This document shows positions 25,423 through 39,060 of a stretch of 64,000 nt of DNA, in pieces. The position numbers and the translations under genes are program-made. Source of the stretch: Torymus aiolomorphi (Eukaryota > Arthropoda > Insecta > Hymenoptera > Torymidae). Positions within the stretch are counted from its first letter, which is position 1; every line of letters begins with the position of its first letter. The notes under the pieces were generated by a model. The model was not told the origin of the DNA. It saw nothing but the letters and a program-made list of their open reading frames with translations, and ran no database searches. The stretch spans positions 224,517,876-224,581,875 of the forward strand of contig CM070873.1 in NCBI GenBank assembly GCA_036365515.1, given 5' to 3'.

Positions 25423-25449
25423 TAAAGCCTTTTTTGATATTACTCGTCT

Positions 25450-25520
25450 TAATTAGTCGTGTGGTTAAGGTACCGGCTTCCCAATCCAAAGATCGAGCGT
25501 TTGATTCCCAGTCACTGCGC
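25450..25520 (+). pseudogene. tRNA-like sequence in TIR element
   Basis: Plus-strand TTAGTCGTGTGGTTAAGG (A-box region), GGCTTCCCAATCC (anticodon-arm-like) and CGTTTGATTCCC (B-box region, one mismatch). T-runs follow near 25544-25564. Homologous to 20569-20638 and 23327-23396. Not a functional tRNA. Confidence 0.6.
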
Positions 25521-25616
25521 TTCCAGAACCATCCTCGAAAACATTTTTTCTTCGGTTTTTTTTCACACAATTAACATATATTAATTAATTATTAAAAAAA
25601 ATAAATAAAATAAAAT

Positions 25617-25775
25617 ACATAAAAAATATAAATAATAATAAAAATAATAAAATAAAATATATAAAAAATATAAATAATAAAATAAAATATATAAAAAATA
25701 TAAATAATAAAATAAAATACATAAAAAATATAAATAATAAAATAAAATACATAAAATATATAAATAATAAAACAA
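25617..25775. repeat. 30-bp AT-rich minisatellite, about five units
   Basis: Unit ATAAAATAAAATATATAAAA plus AATATAAATA. The frame through it is a 10-residue Phe/Tyr/Ile repeat, which confirms the 30-bp period. It lies within the truncated TIR element. Confidence 0.85.
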
Positions 25776-25833
25776 AAGTTAAAATAAATAAAATTAATAG
25801 AAGAAAGTAAAATTTTCATTTATTTAAATGGAA

Positions 25834-26038
25834 AATACCTTTTTTGCCTAGCGTGCCGAAAGTACCACTTTTGCTCCCGGTGCCCGATCGCGAAGGTTGT
25901 ATTTTCGGCCTCGTGAGGCAAAAAAATAGTATACGCTCCACGGGAGTAAAATTGGCTAGCCCACAGCTCGTGTAAATTGCCACTCGAGCCTTCGTGGACT
26001 GTCCAAGTTTTTTCCTCCCTTGGTGCGTAATATACTTT
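25834..26038 (-). mobile_element. Inserted repeat of the AGTATATTAC family
   Basis: Absent from the homologous element at 20072-20667, where AGTTTA runs on to TTTCCATT, so it is a later insertion. The minus strand starts AGTATATTACGCACC followed by GGGAGG, then TCCACG, like 44403-44525. It contains an inverted partner of its own start (CTCCACGGGAG/CGTATACT). No coding capacity. Confidence 0.5.
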
Positions 26039-26290
26039 TAAACTTTTTTTTCGGGGGACACGAGGTTTCTTCTTCACACAAAACGATGTTGGTTAGAGTG
26101 GATTTTCCTATCGGTCAACTAGACCTTTTATTTCCTTGAAAAGGAATTCTCTTCGTACAAGAATAATTTGGCAGAAAAGGATATTCCTTTTGTGGCAAAA
26201 GGAATTAATTTTGACAACCAACTCAGATTATTTTCCTCTTGCGGGTCAAAAGGATTTCATTTAATACCAATGAACTTTTCTCTGCGTGTA

Positions 26291-29200
26291 CTTTTTCATT
26301 TCCATCTTTACGATTGAAAGCGGTCAAGCAAATAGTTTACAATGAGCAAAGATTGATTCTATAATGCCTTTATTGTACTTCGCACAATAGCTCCAATCCA
26401 TATCAATAGAATAGTTGAATCTGTGTGAAGACCAGATTTTCTTCAGTAAATATTCAAAATCGAATTATTATTTCATAGACTGTGCTTTTGATTAATAGCT
26501 CTGTACAGGCACCGCACGTGCTTCGATTATTATTCGATTTGACGTCGATAGGATTCGCGAATTTAATGCTTTCCATTTAAATGTTAGTTGAGGACGCTTC
26601 CACTTGAAACATTTCGATGTCTCTGACTAAAAATATAATCCGTGAAGAATTGAGATTTTATTTGACTAAGAGCTTTCAACTGGAGCTTTCAATGGACGAG
26701 TTGGCAATTTTTTTTAATGGATGTCGTCGCTTGAAAGAACTTTGCAAGTGTCTTTGAATTTAAATGCTGCCCTCCAGAAACTACTTCATTTATGAATTGT
26801 CACAAGGTACTCATATCATTAGCACAAGTAAAATTTTTCAATTTAAACTCAACCCAATAATAGAAAACAAATAACACTCTCAACTTCTGTATACGAGAAA
26901 ATCATTATTTCTCTTAAAATTTTTAAGGTAATATAAAAGACACCGACCAACAAATTAGGTGAACTACAAACTCCTTCTTCCCGCAACAGTTCTATTCTCA
27001 AACAATGCCGGCAAATCAGAGAAACACACTTCCACCCTAATTCAATTCGGCCTCTGCCGGCTCCGAAACAGGTTAATCGTTAATTACAGCAAACATCTCG
27101 TCAGCCCGGCATATTTCACCTTTCATCGCGCATGCCCAACTCACACTTCCGTGAAACGAAAAGACAGAGAAAGAAAGGAAAGAAGAAAACAAAAATAGAG
27201 TCCCCGTCCCTCGACGCGCGGGCGGATGGGCGTGTGTGACTCGCTTAATTAACCGCGTGCATACACAGAAGGAGATCGAACGCGTCGAGTGTGTAGGTAT
27301 ATATGAAGGGCACTCGCGATTGCAAACACTCCGCCTCGGTGACTAATTTCTTGGGAGCCCTTCTCCTCTGTATTATACTGCTGTGTCTGCATTTCTTCCC
27401 GTCACTGCGCCACCCTTCACGTCTCGTTACACACATCGCGCTAGCCGCGCGCGCGGACACACGCGTGGTCGAGTTGACGCGAGCGCGCGCATGGCAAAGG
27501 GGAAATCCGAGAATTATACACCGGCCACGCGCTCGGCTCTTGTTTCGCGCTTTTTGCGAGTGAAATTTTTTAACGCCCGGAATTTCATAGAGGGATTCCC
27601 GCGCGGTACGTTTCGCGGCTTTTAGAGACGGTTGTTACACTGCAAAGTTGGAAAAGTTCGCTGGGCAGACTGAGTGGCGGCTTTTCGGTGGTGCATAAAA
27701 TTTCGCGCACTTTTGTCGTGAAATCTGACCGCGCGTCATTTTACAGGCGTGAAGAGTGTGGCTGTAATGACTCGAGGTAATGTGTCATGACTTTCACGGT
27801 GAAACTTTAGTGTCGTGATTCAAAAATTATGTGTGAGATTTCAATGAAAAATTATTTTGATCTCATATCTGTTGCATTCATTGTTTTATATTGAGTGATG
27901 ATGGATTCAAATGCTTTTGATGTTATTTCAATTTCGAAATCGCCCAAGATTTATTTATGTGCGATAAAAATGAAAAATATATAAAAATGATAATATTACA
28001 TTTATTTCGAAATCAGAGAAAATGCATCACGGAACAAATACGCGAAGGTTAAATTTCATTTCGTTCAAGGATCATTCTAAAGCGATGACACATATAATTT
28101 ATATTGTTTATATGTACATATCGGAAATTAACGAATTGCGATATTGTTTTGCAAGCGATGAATCAAAATTATTGATTATACTCAAGGTTTATTATTGCGT
28201 AACCCTTATAAATTATTCCCAAAGTACTGGTCCTACTGCCTTTACGTATATTTCGTATACAAAAAAAGACGAGAGAACGAGAGATAAACGGAAAGCACAG
28301 GGTTAAGTCTGTATATCGCTCGGATAAAAGGAGCACGGCCGTATTACACGTCTTCTGAGTTTCGACGTTTGTTGTCACGGCTGTAACGTTGCGCACAGCA
28401 CGCGCAGGCTGACGTCGTCGGCGCAGCTGCACGCGTTTTTAAATTTTGCAACAAAGTCTCCGTTGCGCAATCTCTCACCCTCACGTTTGCCCTCTCCCTC
28501 CCCAACTTCGTCGTCTCGCGCCGAGAGTATCGTAACCTCGTGCTTTACGAGCGAGCGTCATTCGGAAGCGTGGAACGAAATTTTTATGAATACGAAGGAA
28601 GTTTTATGCTGCGCCCTCATGTATATATGTATCTATATGTATGTGTATGAGCATGAGTATGTGTCTCGCTGAATTCTCAAGTATATAATACGATACTTCT
28701 TTTTTGCGTCATAAGTCGCTAACACCTCCGGACACGCTGAGCGGTAAATAATGCGCCGTCGAGGTTGTATTTATGTCACGCCGAGAGGCATTTAATTTTG
28801 AATGGAGGAATTTTGTCAAGTGCGGAAGTCGTCTTGGATGATTTGTCATATTGCAACCGCAGGAAAATCATTTTAAAGGTGAAAAAAAGACGTGCGTCAG
28901 TAAGGTGTGGCAGTTGTATATATGTAACTTTGGTAAATCAAAATTAACACTTACATTTTTTTCTAATTTCTTTGAAACTGATTTCATTCCATAATTGTTT
29001 TAAGTAAAATGAATAATTGTATTGACAAGTTAAGAAATTCGATATTTATTACACATTAATCAATTTCTTTTCGATACCGTACGTAAAATACGTAAACTTA
29101 GAAACAAAACATAAAATTTATAGCAGTTTTTGTCGCTAAAGAAACTTTTAAATCAGAGTCTGCACTCTTGGCGAGAAAGCACTTTATCGGGGCGACATAA

Positions 29201-32200
29201 TAAAATTCTATAAAAAGTAATCACGCGTATAGATCTTCACCCGCGGGGGGCGAGCGTATAAATAAAGAATAGCGCAACATAACTCGGCGAAACAATGCAA
29301 ATAAAAGAATCCCTTTAATCCTCGAGTCCGGGGGATTTATTCGCCAGAGCGAGCGAGCACGCGCGCTAGACTTTTTCGGATAATCCAATAAAACGAAATT
29401 ATTCGGGCGTTCGCGCGAAAACGAAAATCACGAACAAAAGCTCATTGTCCCGGCAGCGCGGGAAAATCGGGGGACGTTAAAACCTGTGTGTGCATCATAC
29501 AAGGCGCTTCTTTGTTTCGAGTATTATGCGCATGTATGTGTGTATGTATACGTGTGAGTGTGCGCGAGAGAGTGAGAGAGACGTGTGTCGCGGAGAGTGA
29601 AAAGCTGCGACCACGTGCAGCTTCACGCGACGATGGAGCAAAATTACTCACCGGACTTATCGCGAGACGCGGTTGTATAGTAAGTTGGGAAAAGTCTTTG
29701 TCGAGGGAAAAATTTCATTAATTAGCTGGCGGTGTGTGCCTCGCGAGCTTGGCGCAAGACAGGAAGAAAGTTGGAAAGGTAATGGAAAGAAAAATTAAAA
29801 GGTAAAGGAATCGTTTACGCAAATTACAATTTTTCATATAGTATTAATTCTTTATCACTTCCATCAGTTTTAGCTATATTTAGTGGTATATGAAGTCTAA
29901 TTTGTTTATGTAATTGCTTCCGCTTTTGCGAATAGCCATCAGCGCAATTATTCAGAATATCAGCATTGAGTGGACATCAAAGTTATGATTATCGTTTACG
30001 CATACTAATACATGATAGTGCCATAAAAATTAGCAGAGAGGTCATTAGTTTCGCGCAATCGCATGTTCAACGACTCAAACTATTTATATTGCTCCTTATC
30101 GCTCGTTAGAATTTCTTTTGTTAACGCAATTGCCGATTGAATTAATGAGTCAAGTAAGCGTAGATTAGATTAATTGCACAACGTATCGACGTTTATTCTA
30201 TTGCTCTTACGAGGCATCTACAACGGTCCATCGCTGTTGCGTATATTGCATCCTACTGCTAGACTTTATGAGCTTCATTCTATTTTTTCTTTTGATTTAC
30301 GAAGCAGCATAATACCTTTTTAACATTTCTCTAGTGATTTATACATGTGAAATATAACTATTTTTAGCTTTAAAATAAGCCTTATGACAATGTAAATATT
30401 TATTTAATCGTGATTCAAGTGGGATTAAAATTGTGGGTCATACAGAAATCTATAATCTCCTGGCATCAATAACTCTCAACACGTAGGTATTCTACACACA
30501 TATCTTAAAAATAAGTTCGCTCCGCCAGATAAAAGTTTATTCACCTCGCGACTTTCGCGAGCGCCGTCACTATACCTACTCAGAAAAACAATCATCGAAA
30601 CGGCTGAGCCTCCCCGCCGATAACGAGCAATGGAACTATCAGATTTCGAAATTCCGTTTGATCCACTCGGAATCCCGGCCGAGCGGAAGTGATTCACGTT
30701 CCAGCGCGGTAACCAACCAAAAACACGCAACCCGTTATTACATACTTCCACGCTGCATCGGTTCACGTTCAAAGAAGTACATACGAAACGCTACCGCGCT
30801 GGTGGTTCGAATCGTCGAAATAACGCGCCGACTTCTTCCTCTCGAAAAACTCGGAGGGACAAAAAATCACACACGCGCGGTCTTTGAAAACTATAGGTGA
30901 TTAAGCGTTGCGGCAAGTCGACGGGGCGAGTGAGGGACTCGTTTGGAGCGTGTCTGGCGTCCTTGATTTTAATTGCGCGCGAAAACGTCACGTAACGCGC
31001 CGGCGCTTATTACGCTCGGTGATGAGGTGTCCTTGCGGGGCACGTGTATACCCTTTCGTCACGGCAATTACGGATCCTCGATCCTTTTCTGCTTTTGAGT
31101 TACTCAAGCTGCCTTTTTCGCTCGCCAATGTGCTAAATTTAAACGCCTAAGATCCATTGGAGAAATCTAATGTAAAATTTATAACAAGAATTAAATCGTT
31201 ACAATAAACATCATTAAGTTACTAATTAAAGTAAAATAAACGTTCACTGTAATCAATCAATCGTTTGGAAATCAAAATATTTACGCATGAAAACACGACA
31301 ACTTGCAAAATGATGATAGAAGCAAAGAAAAACAAGATTCAAATCAACGATACACGTGAAAAGCACATTGTTATGTACGAAAACACAGTATTTTTGTACA
31401 AACAGAAGATAACAACGAGCTAACCAATAACCAGCACATCACGACCTGCGCTCAGTTCGATACCAACTATATCACGCTCCTCATTAGCCCGAGCGACCGC
31501 GCAAATCGTGACGCGGCAGAATAGACCATCATCATATACATATATATACTTCCGAATAATCCCCTTCACATCTTCTTACGGCAGCTTCTGCGAGGTAAAA
31601 AAGAGCGACACGCCGCGACCGCATCATGACGGGAGGACTTTTCGGCGCGGCCGTGCGGGAAGTACGCGGAAGGACGCCGCATTACGAATCACTTGACGCA
31701 GGCAGCAGCAGCAGCAGCAGCGGTGGCCGGTGAAGAAGAAGAAGAAGAAGAAGTGTAGACGTGATTGATGAATCAGTCGCAGAGACGGACGGGCGCACAC
31801 ACTGTCGCAAGCGATTAGCGCGACCTGCAGCGCCCGCCGCGGGGAGAGCTATCTTTTTTCTCCTTTTCGCCCGAGGGCTTTTTCTGTCGCCTCGTTATCT
31901 CTGGTTTATCTCAAGGTCTGTTCGAAGTGCATTGGCACGATCGTAAATAGGGGGACGCGAGGGCCTGCGATGCTGCAGTGCGCTGTCACGGCTTTGCAGC
32001 TTATCGGGAGATGAAGTTTTTTATAGATATATCTATACAAAAGTTTGAAGTTTTGATGCGAGATACTTGAATTGTCGAAAAAAAATTGCTGTTATGTCGA
32101 TAATTTTGATCGAGAGGTGTGACTGCGCGTGCATTAATGGACCTTAATAATATTGCAACAAATGTTGTTGACCTATTTGCGGTTACGATGGAAAACAACA

Positions 32201-35200
32201 GGATAATTAATAATGAAAATATGCACCGTCACATTGTGCCTGTTAATCTTCAAAACATTAACCAAACAAATGCACACATCAACTGCTTACATATTCCGCA
32301 TGTATAATCCGTTTGACTTGTTACTATAATAATTTAATATCTTTGATATTTATAAAGTTTTTTTATGATTAAATATAAAGCATCCATTAAGATTATTTCG
32401 TAAAAGTGTTTACTTTTTATAATCGGTTTAACCTAAAAATCATATAATTGTCGCGTCGTGGCGTGAAATATTAATTACGTTTATTAATTCAATTATATTG
32501 AACGCATTTCCTCATAACCTTATTTTTAATTTATAAGCGCATTGCAACCATTAATATTCTTTCTAAAAACAAGATATATCCGACGAATATGAATTGCTCT
32601 ATTAATTAAGGCCACGAATAAATAATTAATTGACTGATGATTAATTTTTTATCAAAAAAAGAAAAGAAAAAAACTGACACCGATACTTGTCAGAATTTTC
32701 CAAATATTGCGCAACACACTACATGTTCCAACGTTCAAACGAAATTACAATATCACTGCTATATTCAATACACGCCTCATGTGTGCGAAAAATATATAAT
32801 ACCTCCACTGCTACGCCTTTACATTATTCTCATAAATTTTTTCCCCAAACAGCCATAAAGCAGAGAGCACGAAAATTTTCCCAATTTCGCCAACACCATC
32901 CGCGAAAACTGCGCGCCGCGCGTACACACAGAGCCATCCGCATTATTCATTGTTTGTCCAGCATGACTCGCGGACGTAATACCCGTACACGTATATTTTA
33001 TTTAATTTACCCTCTCCTCCCTCGCTCTATATACAACGCTCACGAGCTCTCGCGCGCGCCGTTTCATCTCGCCGTTTCCGACGATCCGGATATAGTGCCG
33101 CGACGTCGCGACGTTCTCTCTCCCTCTCCTCGCTGTCTCTTTCGCTTTCTCCGTCGCTTCTTCTCTTCGAGATACTTCTACATCGTCGCTAGGAAGCGCA
33201 GCGGTAGCTTCGATCCAGCCGCGCTACACACACACATACACATTCTGTGTTACAGTGACTCAAACGCGGCTGCGTGTATAATTAAATTTATAACCGGGCG
33301 AGAGCTATTAGGGACACGCGCGCGCGCGCGAGCAAGACGCCGACGACGACTTCGCGAAACCGTGTACACGCATGATGTATATATATATATATATGTATAG
33401 TATGCGCCACGTCGTCCCAGCTGCTACTGCTGTACACTCTCGAAGCCCCATGAATATTGTTTGGAGTTGCAGTGTTTGTGATTGGCGCGCGTGGGAGAGA
33501 GCACTAGCCGCGCGCACGGCCGGGTAATATACCGGACACTCGTGCAATGGGGCCCGCACGCGTGAAATACGCCAATTTGCAAGCAAGCCTCGCGATGGTT
33601 AATGCTATAGCTCGCGCGCTACCGTGCGCGCTGGGAATAATTATGCGTATAGTGAGATGAATGGCTTGTTTCGCGTATACGTGTATATATATATGAGTTA
33701 TATAAGCTGGATTGGGGAAAACGAGCGCGAGGAAGGTGACGCCTGGAATAAACAGCTTTTCGAGGTATCGCTCGAATATATTATTTGTACAAAAGGAGTT
33801 GAGTGCATTTATATGGCAAAGTAAACTTTTGAATAAAGGTTTGGACGTTGCGGCAATTAATTTATATAATTATATCAGTGAAAAATTCTTTGTTTGGAAG
33901 TTGAAAGAAAAAAGTGCTAAGGTGAACTGGTCTCTACACACAAATACCAAGGTTCTGTCGCATTAGTATTGGGGGCATGATTCAGAGCCGACGGCTGGAC
34001 TAATTCTGTTTGGGCGGACCTATAATTGTTTTCTCGAAAAAACTTGACGACGACGACGCGGATTTCTTTTTCTTTCATTTTTCCTCGCTAATCGTTCAGA
34101 ACGAAATTCTGACAAGAATATATCTTTTATGGCACAGCGCAACTAAGTATCAACGTCAATGAAACAAGAACAAGTATGAAAAAAAAAAAAACAATGTAAC
34201 TCCTCGATACTTAAATGCAGCACTTAAAGTACTAATCGTCGATGTACTCAATCATAGCGCACTTAAAAATCGCATAAAACTAATATGCCGCTTAGCGGCA
34301 AATCCAAAGCTCACACGCGCGCGCGCGTGCACTAATCCTTTGTAAGTTAAGCCTCGACAACACAATATGCTGGTGTAAATCCGCGCGCTCGCCTTTGTCG
34401 AAGCCGCTCTCTCTCTCGCGCGCACGCGCGCGCCAAGGCATAAATCGCCGATAAAGGCCGATTTTTATGTGCTCTCTTGCCTCCCTTTAAACAAAGCCGC
34501 AAATTACTCATTAGACTCGCTCTCTCACTCTCCCGTCCCGCGCTATCCAACTACATATCTGCCGACTAGAGAGAAAAACAGCGAGATAATGCGCGTTCAG
34601 GGTCGTTAGCAGCATCGGATCCTTTTCTTCTGCATACTCGCGCTCGTAAAACCATCCTCATCCGCGCGCACGCTAGTCGTTCCTCATCCCGCGAACAATT
34701 CCTACATGCTGCCGAGAGAGTTACGCTATATATACATAGAGAAAAGGAAAGCCACGATGCGGCGCGTCCTTGAGATTTTCGAATCGAGAAAAGCGAGGAG
34801 ACAGAGAGAGAGAGGTGACCCGCATCGAGCTCGGTCTCTCGGATTCATTATGCCGCCGTGATTTCGCTGACGAAGCGCCGACGACGTTTTTCGATTCTGA
34901 AAGGAGTTATGTGGCTCTAAACTGTATTTTTCTCCTGTACGGAGAAAAAGAGAGAGAGAGAGAGAGAGAGATGTATATAACGTATGCGAGGCAGTGCGCC
35001 GGGCCGGTTATGAGGTACGTGCGTCGGAGGATGTGCAATTTGGACGATAGAGGAGGATGGGAAGAGAGGGGGAGGAAACCTTATTTTTCGCCAGAGGAGA
35101 TGGGCAATTTTGAGTTATGGCGAATTGCACGTCTGCGAGCTGTGGAGTGTACATGCGTGTGTGCTAGTTTTCTTTAGTGGAAAAGATTTTCTCGAACTGC

Positions 35201-35366
35201 ACGTTTCGTTAGATTTGTAGCGAATTACGTGATTATTAGTGTCATCCATAATGGGTATAAAAATATTTTCAAATAATAAAAACGTGTATTTAAGATATTC
35301 AAAATTTATATTGTTCAAAGTTCTCTGACAATAATCAAAGCAAACGCGTATTATTAAATATGACCA
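26291..35366. other. Mostly unique non-coding DNA with CpG-rich blocks
   Basis: CpG-rich blocks at about 27190-27620, 28320-28620, 29220-29760, 30500-31110, 31440-31990, 32870-33800 and 33970-35160, separated by AT-rich DNA. Short simple repeats include (TA)n near 33379-33394 and (GA)n near 34951-34970. The longest frame (237 codons from 32687) starts without ATG, runs through CGCG and TATATA repeats and matches nothing I recognise. No two-ended mobile element was found here. Confidence 0.55.
31702..31753. repeat. (CAG)n and (GAA)n trinucleotide runs
   Basis: About 20 bp of CAG/GCA repeat (31702-31721) and about 22 bp of GAA repeat (31732-31753) in a CpG-rich block. No long open frame uses them, so a polyglutamine tract is not supported. 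Confidence 0.9.
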
Positions 35367-35612
35367 CCTTGGTAGAAAATTAACCATATTTTATAGCTAA
35401 CGTGTTAATTAAATGGAAGCATTTTTAGCCAAAATCATTATACAAAAGTAATATAATTCATCTAAAATTTTTACTGTTACTTAAAGTACTCATAATGTGT
35501 TAATATAATCATTTATTTCGGATATACGTACCTTAATTATGAAATAACAAGCAATATGCGTTTTTAGCCATAAAGTTAACTCAAAAATATAGCTAACTTA
35601 TGGTTAACAGGG
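35367..35612. mobile_element. CCTGGTA-family TIR element, copy 1
   Basis: Begins CCTTGGTAGAAAATTAACC and aligns along its length with 41272-41513, including ATTTTATAGCTAACGTGTTA and CATAAAGTTAACT. The right end is poorly preserved after GGTTAACA. Non-coding. Confidence 0.6.
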
Positions 35613-36592
35613 CATTAGTACGAATCTACCACAACAGGAACTACAAAACTACAGCCCCTTTCAATTCAATTCGAAAAGGCGTATCCCGAATATCTCTATA
35701 TATACTTATATTTCGCTCGACCAAAAAAAAAGGTCGCTCGGAGAAAATACATCGCAGCCGTCGTAATACCAGAAAAAGGCATTTCGCACGAGCGTGCACC
35801 ACGAAGTCTCGACTGATCGACGCGTCTACATTCGCGCCGTCAAGCGACGGAAAAAAGGTCGTCGGCGCGGAGTAGCGCACGTCTGCGCGAGACCTAATTT
35901 TCCGCGACTGCAGAAAAGTGCATGCGCGACACTGCTGCGAAAGCCCCTTTTTCGCGAATTGGCCTTTATGCGCGCGAGCAAAATAAAAAGGCATATATGC
36001 GCGAGAGAGCGAGGAAGAAGTCATAAGCCGAGAGCGTTGCGCGTTTTTCGCCGACTACGTCGTTCACGATGCCAACTGGCGCTGGCCTCAGACTCGCAGC
36101 GCGCGGGATGGAAAAATGATGGATTTCTCTTTTATCGTTGAGAATAGCTCGGGTTTTTCGTATGAATGTTTGTTATGTCGTTATTCGTAACGAAAATACG
36201 AAATTGGATTATGTGGTATGATGAATGTATTTTATGTGGGTTAATTGTGGCATCCATACCGCAATGATAAAAGTTGTTGAAAAATATTTACGCAAAGTTC
36301 GGACTGTTAATTAATCATAAGAACGTATTGCATTTGTAGGCCAATCTTGTTACGAGTTGAGAGAAATGACTGTTTTGTTTTCGATATATAGTAATGATTG
36401 ATTACAGGTTTACAATGAAGAAAATGTTATCAAAATGAGGTTATTGAAATGGGCAATTTCACGACTGATCGCGAATGGCACTAAGAGCCATATCACGTGC
36501 TACTTATTACCATATATACTGACATTTAACGCAGTAATATATGCTGTTAGAATATCTTCTATCTAAACTTACTATAGCAGCGTTAATGCAGT
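35613..36592. other. Non-coding
   Basis: CpG-rich at about 35740-36150, then AT-rich. No feature recognised. Confidence 0.6.
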
Positions 36593-38245
36593 GTATCAAG
36601 GGGGGGGGGGGTCCAAAGTTTAGACGATTCAGTTTAAAATTGAAGTCAACTATAGACGTTTTTTAGTTCGACATATATTACTGCAGATTGTTCTTAATTT
36701 CGAAATTCTGAATTACAAAAATCATATTTTCGAATGTAACAATTTACCTACTGTCCAAAACATCGAATTTCATTAATAGAATTTTAATAAGTACACAATA
36801 AAGATATTTTGAAATAAATCATTAGAAACCCGTGTAAAAAAAATTAGTCTGGCACTGGTCTGGGAGTGGTCTGGCTAAATAAGTCTGGCTGAAGTATGAC
36901 TTTAGTCTGGCTACGACCACTATGCCAGACTTGTGATTTTGCTCTTAAATAAGTCTAGCAAAAATGCCAGACTTTTTGCCAGACTTATAATGTTTTTCCT
37001 AATAATTCTGGCAAAAATGCCAGACTTTTAGCCAGACTTATAGCCAGACTTTTAGCCAGATTTTGCCAACGGCGCGTGACCTCGACGATGCGCAGTGGAC
37101 GACGAGAGAGTCCTGGAGGCTGTAAGACGGCGCAGGAAACTACCGCTTTGGACCTCTAGTTATGCGATGACCCTGCGATGGAGAGTGGCGTGTACAGGAC
37201 GTCCTCATCGAAGGGGAGGTTAGAATCACACGTGGATTGGATGCCAAATTTGTCTCCGACGTCACCATTGTTCTTATAAATATGACGTCGTAGATCGCCA
37301 TCTAATACGCAGTTTTCCATTGATACTCTTTTTCGATTATTGAAGCCTGCCTGTATTTACTCCGAAAATAGTTAATAGGTACCCCTTGCTGTCGTGAGAT
37401 GAAAAAATTTCAAAGTCCAAACAACATGAAACTAGCTACACAAACTATACGTATGGAAGCTGCATATTCAGATTATCGACATAACACATTATACGACACG
37501 TTCACGTTGTTTGGACTTTGAAATGTTTTCATCTCACGACAGCAAGGAGTACCTATTAACTATTTTCGGAGTAAATACAGACAGGCTTCAATAATCGAAG
37601 AAGAGTATCAATGGAAAACTGCGTATTAAATGGCGATCTACGCGTTATATTTATAAGAGCAGCGGCAATGGTGACGACGGAGACAAATGCACGAGTTTAA
37701 CTCTTATTCTAACCTCTCCTTCGATGCGGACGTCCTGTACACGCCACTCTGTATCGTGAGCAGGGACATCGCATAGAGCGGTAGTTCCCTGAGCCGCTAT
37801 TACGATACTCTCGTCGTCCACTGCGCATCGTCGAGGCTACGCGCCGTTGGCAAAATCTGGCTAAAAGTCTGGCTATAAGTCTGGCTAAAAGTCTGGCATT
37901 TTTGCCAGACTTATCCCTCTATATAAAATGCAACCAGACATGTTCGGCGCGATGTTGATTTTTTCTCGAAAATCTCGAAGTATATCTCGAAAATCTCGAA
38001 TCGCGTCAATTGCGTCTGCTAAAGTTAGAGGGACTAGAGTTTTAAATGCGAACTAGATTAAGTTTTGAATACAGATATTGTAGTAATATGTAAATTGTAT
38101 TTTGTATTATGTTGACATGTTGTTGTATATTACATTATTGTAATTATTGCATTTGTAATATAATAATATTAAAGAGGCGTATACATTCAGATGTTGCGCC
38201 GTGTTGCATGCGCAGAGATGCAACGTGACTGTGACGCGCGTCATA

Positions 38246-38289
38246 AGACGGTCATGCGACCGTCTTAAGACCGTCGCAAGACCGTCGAA
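38246..38289. repeat. GACCGTC/GACGGTC word array in the Helitron
   Basis: Four copies of the 7-bp word in alternating orientations, so it can form small hairpins. Confidence 0.7.
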
Positions 38290-38798
38290 AATATGAAGCA
38301 AATGACCATACTTTGTCAAGTTCCTGATGACGCTTATCGCCATTTTAACAGATTTGATATTCATAAATGCAACACATATTTGTCTAAAGTTTTTAAAACT
38401 CGTATCGTATATTTCTTAAAATAAATTTTTTATATTTAAACTATTTATTTAATAGCAAAACTTAGATTAAAATTAAAATTCATGACGTGACCAAAACTTT
38501 TAAGACGGTCATTCTGCATCTATATAGATTTATAGGGTTATAGATTGGATAAATGCAATACATATTTGTCTAAAGTTTTTAAAACTCCTATATAGATATA
38601 CATAAACTATTTTTTAACTATCAAAATTACAATTTTAATATATTTTATTACAAGAATAAAACTTACAATCACAAAATAATTTATTAGATTAAATTAACTT
38701 TATAATGACAAATATTAAATGTAGCTCATATTACACTATACTCGGGACTACTGCTTTCAAATGTAGCTCAATCTGACACAAAATACAACAAACTTACG

Positions 38799-39060
38799 GT
38801 TTTTATAGGCGGTGATCACGAATCTGATATAAAAAATAATGTAATAATGAATTTAAACAAAATTATTTAAACAAATTATTGAGAAATATAATTTTTTGAA
38901 ACTATAATTACGGAACTGTATTATGTTTTGTTTTTGGGGTTGCTAATCACGAATCTGATATCAAAAATAATGAAATAATTAATTTAAACCGGATTATTTA
39001 TTTAACAAACTATTACAAAATAGAATTTTTTGAAACTATAATTAAGAAACATGTATTAAT
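38799..39060. repeat. Diverged tandem duplication in the Helitron
   Basis: Two units of about 120-130 bp, each running from ATCACGAATCTGATAT to TTTTTTGAAACTATAATTA. A second duplicated phrase, CATATTTGTCTAAAGTTTTT, lies upstream near 38370 and 38556, and a third, GATATGAGRTCCACGCATGT, near 39074 and 39173. Confidence 0.7.

Larger units (their letters stand above)
25423..26288 (-). mobile_element. Truncated TIR element with tRNA-like segment (minus orientation)
   Basis: Ends CTTTTCTCTGCGTG at 26288, then TA. Read on the minus strand it matches 20072-20667 from terminus to the AAAAAAGGCTTTA end, with two differences: a longer AT minisatellite (25617-25775) and a roughly 205-bp insertion (25834-26038). 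The second TIR is missing; the break falls where 24475-25422 is inserted. Confidence 0.75.

Noticed and set aside
25592..25819. Phe/Tyr/Ile-rich repetitive frame resembling a membrane protein
   Set aside because: It is a 10-residue repeat produced by the 30-bp AT minisatellite.
32687..33400. 237-codon open frame, the longest outside repeats
   Set aside because: Starts at TTG, runs through CGCG and TATATA tracts, overlaps an antisense frame and shows no recognisable domain.
38246..38289. Short regularly repeated words, CRISPR-like at first sight
   Set aside because: Words alternate orientation with almost no spacer and sit in a Helitron of a eukaryotic genome; no spacer structure.
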